From NCBI GenBank assembly GCA_021443625.1, contig JABUTP010000021.1, positions 1 through 11,407 on the forward strand: a DNA stretch of 11,407 bases. The letters are read 5' to 3'. The stretch is from Bacteroidales bacterium. GTDB lineage: Bacteria; Bacteroidota; Bacteroidia; Bacteroidales; UBA932. Shown piece after piece: positions 7,651 to 11,407 of this stretch. The position numbers were made by a program, and so were the translations under genes. The notes beneath the pieces are model-generated. The model was not told the DNA's origin, made no database searches, and was given only the letters and a program-made list of their open reading frames with translations. Position 1 is the first letter of the stretch; each line of letters begins with the position of its first letter.

Positions 7651-8480
7651 TTCAGCTTTTTCAGACTCGAAGCCCTGCCGATGGAGGGTTTGATGATGAG
7701 TTGGGGATTGCTTGTCTTGTATTGGCAGGAACTCGTTCCGGTCATCTCTATCTCAAGTTCTTTGGCAACGTCGAGAGTGGCTCTCGATGCTCCGCTCGCC
7801 TCAATCTCGGCCTTGTCAACGGGGAACAGTATGGCATCTATGTATCCGCCGCCACTGCATTCCCCTTCCAGTTCGGTTCCCTTTCCGATGAGGGTTACTC
7901 TCGAAGTGCCGCTGACCTGCATCGACACTTCTTCGTAATCGCCGGTAACGGTGCAGGCCGCAACTCCGGAGGCCTCAATCTCGAGGTCGCTGCAGCAGCC
8001 GCTTATGCTGACGTTGCTCTTGCCGCCGGCATTGACGTCAACTTCCCCGCCGTTAATCTCAAGGTTCTTGATTTTGGACATTCCGCCCGCATTGACCTTG
8101 AATGTCCCCATAGGGCTGCCGAATGTCCCCTCGCTGTCGAGGGTGGCGAGTCCCGAAAGGTTTATCTGTACGAGGGAAGGGACCTTGATGGTCACTTCCT
8201 GAACCTTCTTCTGCAGATTGTTGAGTTTCTTGGGCATTTCGTCAAGTTTGACATAAAGGATTCCCCCCATAATCTTGACGCTGAGATATTCTTCGTAATC
8301 GGCATCGATGGTGGCGGTGACGGAGTATTCCCCGTCGCTCTGGATAAGATGAACCTCAAACCGGTTCTCGACCTGTATTCCGATGAACTCTCCAAGGTGG
8401 GTGAAATCTTTGGTCAGGACACTTGCCGAGAGGGCTGCCGGCAATAAGACGGCCGTTAGAATAAACAATGCTCTTTTCAT
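7647..8480 (-). CDS. Secreted head-GIN-domain (DUF2807) protein
   Basis: Probable periplasmic or surface protein of the putative autotransporter-adhesin head GIN domain family (PF10988); molecular function unknown. I chose the ATG at 8480 (277 residues), because it opens directly with a Sec signal peptide: MKR, a hydrophobic run, then ALSAS around residue 20. A longer reading from 8522 adds 14 residues ahead of the signal and covers the promoter region. The N-terminal part has DFTHLGEFIGIQVENRFEVHL and VKIMGGILYVKLDEMP, typical of the family. From residue 110 a glycine-centred unit (SG or GG plus small residues, then alternating hydrophobics) recurs at Gly110, 132, 152, 172, 191, 210, 230 and 248, every 18-22 residues, which implies a right-handed beta-solenoid. 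A CC pair is at 162-163. It runs tail to tail into the ABC-F gene and is divergent from the SGNH hydrolase gene. No lipobox is seen. Confidence 0.85.
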   Translation of the reverse strand: MKRALFILTAVLLPAALSASVLTKDFTHLGEFIGIQVENRFEVHLIQSDGEYSVTATIDADYEEYLSVKIMGGILYVKLDEMPKKLNNLQKKVQEVTIKVPSLVQINLSGLATLDSEGTFGSPMGTFKVNAGGMSKIKNLEINGGEVDVNAGGKSNVSISGCCSDLEIEASGVAACTVTGDYEEVSMQVSGTSRVTLIGKGTELEGECSGGGYIDAILFPVDKAEIEASGASRATLDVAKELEIEMTGTSSCQYKTSNPQLIIKPSIGRASSLKKLN

Positions 8481-8500
8481 ACTTCGATAAATGTTATACT

Positions 8501-8517
8501 CAAAATTACTAAATTTG
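8501..8517. promoter_or_regulatory. Back-to-back -7-like elements between the GIN and SGNH genes
   Basis: The 54-base AT-rich gap holds TAAATTTG on the plus strand (8510-8517) and TAATTTTG on the minus strand (8501-8508); both fit TAnnTTTG exactly and are separated by one base. Neither has a TTTG at the expected -33 distance, and the plus-strand start would leave a leader of only about 10 bases. In A/T-rich DNA such matches arise by chance fairly often, so the call is moderate, supported mainly by the divergent gene starts on either side. Confidence 0.4.
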
Positions 8518-8534
8518 TTCAAAATTTATGCCAT

Positions 8535-9341
8535 ATGAAGAGGTCTTTTTTGCTCGCAGCGCTGTGTATGCTGTTGCTTCCGGCTTTTGCCGATGCCCAG
8601 GAGAAATGTGTCAAATCCCAGTGGGAAGGGGCCAGGGTAGTCATTCTCGGCGATTCCATCAGCGACCCCGGCTCCGGTGACGGCTCCACCCATTACTATG
8701 GTTACCTGAGGGATATGATGGGCATCGATTCATTTTCGCTCGGAGTGAGCGGCGCGCAGGTCATCCATCTGTATTCCCAGTTGGAACGGCTCGAAAAGGA
8801 ATATGGCAACGAATTTGACGCAATGCTGATTTTTGTCGGAACCAACGATTTTGACAACAGCGTGGTGCTTGGAGAGTGGTTTACATACACCACGGAGAAC
8901 ATCCACGGCAGGGGAGGCCAGGATCACGGGGTGCTGAGACGCGACTTCGTGATGGACGACTCCACGTTCAGGGGACGCCTCAACCGCTTTATGAGTACCG
9001 TCAGGAAGAAATTTCCCGACAAGCAGATAATCCTTATGACGACGCCCCATCGTGGGTATGCGTGTTTTTCCGAGACCAATGTCCAGCCGGCCGAGAACTA
9101 TGCCAATAACATCGGATGCTTCATCGATGAATATGTGGATGCCGTTCGCCAGTGCGCCTCAATCTGGAGTGTTCCCCTGATAGACCTTTACGGCGCAAGC
9201 GGTCTCTTTCCGCTGTACGGCGAGTATGCTCCCTATTTTGCAAACGAAGAAACGGATATGCTTCACCCCTCGGACCTCGGTCATCACCGCCTTGCGTCCC
9301 TCATAATGTACCAGCTGCTCGCCCTGCCCTGCAAATTCTGA
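8535..9341 (+). CDS. Secreted SGNH/GDSL-family hydrolase
   Basis: Predicted extracytoplasmic esterase or acyl hydrolase; the natural substrate is not evident. The 268-residue protein begins with a Sec signal peptide (MKRSFLLAAL through AFADAQ, cleavage near residue 20-22). Block I is GDSIS with nucleophile Ser41, Block II contributes Gly73 in VSGAQ, Block III is GTND (102-105) with Asn104, and Block V is DMLHP with Asp241 and His244, so the full catalytic set is present. The segment between Blocks III and V is long (about 135 residues) and contains GEWFTYTTENIHG, FPDKQIILMTTPHRGYACF and WSVPLIDLYGASGLFPLY, giving a carbohydrate-esterase-like look (inference). Five cysteines remain in the mature part (25, 177, 194, 207, 266), so disulfides are possible. 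The ATG at 8535 is favoured because the signal peptide begins there. It converges with galM, 28 bases stop to stop. Confidence 0.9.
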   Translation: MKRSFLLAALCMLLLPAFADAQEKCVKSQWEGARVVILGDSISDPGSGDGSTHYYGYLRDMMGIDSFSLGVSGAQVIHLYSQLERLEKEYGNEFDAMLIFVGTNDFDNSVVLGEWFTYTTENIHGRGGQDHGVLRRDFVMDDSTFRGRLNRFMSTVRKKFPDKQIILMTTPHRGYACFSETNVQPAENYANNIGCFIDEYVDAVRQCASIWSVPLIDLYGASGLFPLYGEYAPYFANEETDMLHPSDLGHHRLASLIMYQLLALPCKF

Positions 9342-9369
9342 CAGGCGGGCCGGCAATCCGGAAAGAATG

Positions 9370-10497
9370 CTAATCAGTGCAGACCCCGAGGCGGAAGACG
9401 GTGGTGCTGGAGTATGTCTGGCCCGGGTCGATACGGGTCGAGGGGAATGAGGGTATGTTGCAGGAGTTGGGGAACTTCTGCGCCTCAAACACTACGGCTT
9501 CCCTGTAGTTGAGTTTCCTGCCCCATTTGCCTTCAAGCCGGCCGTCAAAGAAGTTTCCGGAATAGAACTGGAAACCGGGCTGGTCGGTGAAAATCTCCAG
9601 AATACGGCCCGAAGCGGGGTCATAAAGAGTTGCTGCCGGCACGAGACCGGTTGCTCCGTTTCTGTCGAGCACCCAGTTGTGGTCGTATCCGAGACTGTAT
9701 TGCAGCTGGATGTCATCGCAAGCGATGTCGGTGCCGATGGCCTTGGGGGTGCGGAAATCAAAGGGGGTGCCTGTCACGTCCCGTATCTCGCCGGTTGTGG
9801 TTATGAGACTGTCAACCGGAGTGAACGCCGAGGCGTTGATGTAGAGGATATGGTCGAGAATGGTCCCGCTGCCTTCGCCTCCGAGATTGAAGAACGGATG
9901 GTGGGCGATGTTGAGGTGTGTAGGGGCGTCAGTTGTCCCCTGAATATCGACAGAGAAAGTGTTGTCCGAGCCGAGGGCGTATGTCAGGACGATGCTCCGG
10001 TTGCCCGGGAAACCTCCTTCGCCATCCGCTGCGCAGTATTGCATTACGATGGTGCTGTCGTTGTGCTCCAACACGTCCCACACCTGCAGGTCAAGTCCGG
10101 CCTGGCCGCCATGGCAGAGGAAGATCTCGTCCGAAAGCACGTATTCCTTGTCATCCATTGTGAAACGGCTGCCGGCTATGCGGTTGGCCACCGGCCCTAC
10201 GGTGGCGCCCAGGTAGCGTTCGCTTACAAAATTCACATATTCGTCCAGATTGTTGAATCCGAGTACGATGTCGGCCTGATTGCCATCCTTGTCGGGACAC
10301 CAGAGCGATACCACGCGTGTGCCGTAGTTGGTCACCTGCATTGTGAGGTCGCCACCTCTCAAAGTGTAGAGACTTACGGGTTTGCCTTCTATGGTGGCAT
10401 CGAATGCCGCAGCATCGATCAACTGAACCTGAGCGGTCTTCGGGGTGCAGGCTGCCATCAGGAGGACAAGCGCTGCAGAAAAAATGAAACGTTTCAT
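9370..10497 (-). CDS. galM: Aldose 1-epimerase (galactose mutarotase) with lipoprotein signal
   Basis: Interconverts alpha and beta anomers of galactose, glucose and related sugars. The frame is open back to 10659, but the start is set at the ATG at 10497 (375 residues): it begins a lipoprotein signal peptide with lipobox LMAAC (Cys17), and this ATG overlaps the gltX stop in ATGA. The extra upstream residues are charged, low-complexity and overlap gltX, so they are rejected. Family motifs: GATVGPVANRIAGSRF (98-112), HGG with His129, HHPFFNL with the likely catalytic acid His200, YDHNW with Asp272, and VFEAQKFPN with the likely catalytic base Glu338, followed by FPSTRIDPGQTYSSTTVFRLG. Active-site residues appear complete. 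Lipidation would place the enzyme in the periplasm or on the outer membrane, where it could act on sugars released from polysaccharides. Function is secure; location is inferred. Confidence 0.95.
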   Translation of the reverse strand: MKRFIFSAALVLLMAACTPKTAQVQLIDAAAFDATIEGKPVSLYTLRGGDLTMQVTNYGTRVVSLWCPDKDGNQADIVLGFNNLDEYVNFVSERYLGATVGPVANRIAGSRFTMDDKEYVLSDEIFLCHGGQAGLDLQVWDVLEHNDSTIVMQYCAADGEGGFPGNRSIVLTYALGSDNTFSVDIQGTTDAPTHLNIAHHPFFNLGGEGSGTILDHILYINASAFTPVDSLITTTGEIRDVTGTPFDFRTPKAIGTDIACDDIQLQYSLGYDHNWVLDRNGATGLVPAATLYDPASGRILEIFTDQPGFQFYSGNFFDGRLEGKWGRKLNYREAVVFEAQKFPNSCNIPSFPSTRIDPGQTYSSTTVFRLGVCTD

Positions 10498-11407
10498 ATC
10501 TTGATGTTTGCGATGGCGTTGTCTATGCGGCGAAGACTCTCGTCCTTGCCTATGAACTGGCAGATGGCAAAGATGTCGGGCCCCTGGCCGATTCCCATTA
10601 TGGCTATGCGCAGGACGTTCATAATCTTGCCCATAGGGAGCTGGTTGTCGGTAATCCACTGCCGCACGACTTCTTCAGCATTCTCCTTTGAGATGATGTC
10701 CATTGCGGCGAGAATGTTGCGCAACTCCTTGAGATATGCGACATTTTCTTCGTTCCAGAACTTCGCCACACTCTTCTCGTCATATTTTTCGGGGGCCTTG
10801 AACATATAAAGTGTCAGTCCGATAAGTTCCTTGGGGAAGGTCACCCTTTCCTTGATGATGGCAACGGCGGCTGCGGCCTTGTCGGCGGAGGTCTCGATGC
10901 CCACCTCGGCAAGTTGTTTTACAAGGTATCCGGCAAGGAATCCGTCACTTGCCGAACGGATGTAATGGGCGTTGAACCATTTGGCTTTCTCGGCGTTGAA
11001 CCTTGCGCCGGCCTTGCTGACCTTCTCCAGGGAGAATGCCTTGCAAAGCTCATCGAGCGAGAATATCTCCTGCTCGGTCCCGGGGTTCCATCCCAGAAGG
11101 GCCAGCATGTTTATGAAAGCCTGGGGCAGATAACCCTCTTCGCGGTAGCCCATAGTGACTTCGCCTTCGGGAGAGTGCCATTCGAGAGGGAATACGGGGA
11201 AACCGAACTTGTCCCCGTCCCGTTTGCTCAACTTGCCCTGTCCCTGCGGTTTGAGCAGCAGCGGCAGGTGGGCGAACTCGGGCTGGCTGTCCTGCCATCC
11301 GAAGGCCCTGTAAAGCAGATAGTGGAGCGGGAGGGAAGGAAGCCATTCCTCACCGCGGATTACGTGGCTGACCTCCATCAGATGGTCATCCACGATGTTT
11401 GCCAGAT
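10494..11407 (-). CDS. gltX: Glutamyl-tRNA synthetase, C-terminal part (5' end outside window)
   Basis: Class I synthetase that charges tRNA-Glu. The frame is open to the right edge, so the N-terminal HIGH motif and part of the catalytic fold are missing; 303 residues are visible. The visible part opens with LANIVDDHLMEVSHVIRGEEWLPSLPLH, a hallmark GltX/GlnS catalytic block. The KMSKS-type loop is KLSKR, encoded at 11220-11234, followed by DGDKFGFPVFPLEW, a form I associate with Bacteroidota GltX. The anticodon-binding helical region follows (ALLGWNPGTEQEIFSLDEL, KAKWFNAHYI) and the ending is complete. A GTG at 11393 is internal, not the start. Its TGA overlaps the galM ATG by four bases, suggesting coupled translation. 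GltX is preferred over GlnS because of overall motif context and the C-terminal anticodon-binding domain. Confidence 0.96.
   Translation of the reverse strand, partial: LANIVDDHLMEVSHVIRGEEWLPSLPLHYLLYRAFGWQDSQPEFAHLPLLLKPQGQGKLSKRDGDKFGFPVFPLEWHSPEGEVTMGYREEGYLPQAFINMLALLGWNPGTEQEIFSLDELCKAFSLEKVSKAGARFNAEKAKWFNAHYIRSASDGFLAGYLVKQLAEVGIETSADKAAAAVAIIKERVTFPKELIGLTLYMFKAPEKYDEKSVAKFWNEENVAYLKELRNILAAMDIISKENAEEVVRQWITDNQLPMGKIMNVLRIAIMGIGQGPDIFAICQFIGKDESLRRIDNAIANIKI

Noticed and set aside
7701..8447. 248-codon plus-strand open frame opposite the GIN gene
   Set aside because: No domain recognised; the minus strand carries the signal peptide and the regular glycine repeat, so this is the antisense shadow.
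8481..8522. Upstream start for the GIN protein adding 14 residues
   Set aside because: It would place a polar, Asn/Tyr-rich stretch before an ideal signal peptide and cover the probable promoter elements.
9342..9369. Terminator between the SGNH hydrolase and galM genes
   Set aside because: Only a 4-bp CCGG-CAAT-CCGG pairing is visible and no T run follows on either strand.
10498..10659. Possible 54-residue N-terminal extension of galM
   Set aside because: The added residues are His/Arg/Pro-rich, lie inside gltX in another frame, and would bury the lipoprotein signal peptide; the ATG at 10497 explains everything better.
9679..10809. 376-codon plus-strand open frame across galM and gltX
   Set aside because: It crosses two well-supported minus-strand genes and has no domain, signal or upstream promoter of its own.

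Overview
The window looks like a chromosomal housekeeping segment from a Bacteroidota member, probably order Bacteroidales. Several signs agree. An exact Bacteroidota-type promoter (TTTG, 19 bp, TAnnTTTG) precedes valS. Start codons sit behind A/T-rich leaders without clear Shine-Dalgarno sequences. The ValS, TatC, ABC-F and GltX sequences read like the Bacteroidota versions of these families, and there is a secreted head-GIN-domain protein and a lipoprotein-type aldose epimerase. The GC content is moderately high by eye, which would fit an Alistipes/Rikenellaceae-like gut lineage, but the genus is inference only.

Layout: 1-1155 (+) is the C-terminal part of ribonuclease Y, cut by the left edge. 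It converges on maf (1202-1816, -), a nucleotide pyrophosphatase, across a short gap with two hairpins. A compact divergent promoter region (1817-1940) separates maf from a four-gene plus-strand cluster: valS (1941-4589), tatA (4610-4816), tatC (4829-5647) and an ABC-F ATPase (5644-7650). Gaps of 20 and 12 nt and a 4-nt overlap suggest one transcript joining a tRNA synthetase, a minimal TatA/TatC exporter and a ribosome-associated type ATPase.

The ABC-F gene meets a minus-strand secreted GIN-domain protein (7647-8480) tail to tail, and both stop codons are read from the same TTAA. A 54-bp AT-rich gap with two back-to-back -7-like elements separates it from a divergent secreted SGNH/GDSL hydrolase (8535-9341, +). 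This converges on a minus-strand pair: gltX (right of 10494, cut by the right edge), whose stop overlaps the start of a GalM-type aldose 1-epimerase with a lipoprotein signal (9370-10497).

The genes fall into two themes: translation, RNA decay and nucleotide hygiene (rny, maf, valS, abcF, gltX), and the cell envelope (Tat translocase, GIN protein, secreted esterase-like enzyme, surface mutarotase). The three exported proteins all begin MKR followed by a hydrophobic stretch and lack a twin-arginine motif, so they look like Sec clients rather than cargo of the neighbouring Tat system. I found no tRNA, rRNA, CRISPR, insertion sequence, phage gene or defence system, and no gene-free stretch longer than about 125 bases. 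I do not see a convincing undescribed system. The points most worth checking are the promoter with a homopolymer in its spacer, the TatB-less Tat pair inside a valS operon, the shared TTAA stop, and the gltX-galM coupling.
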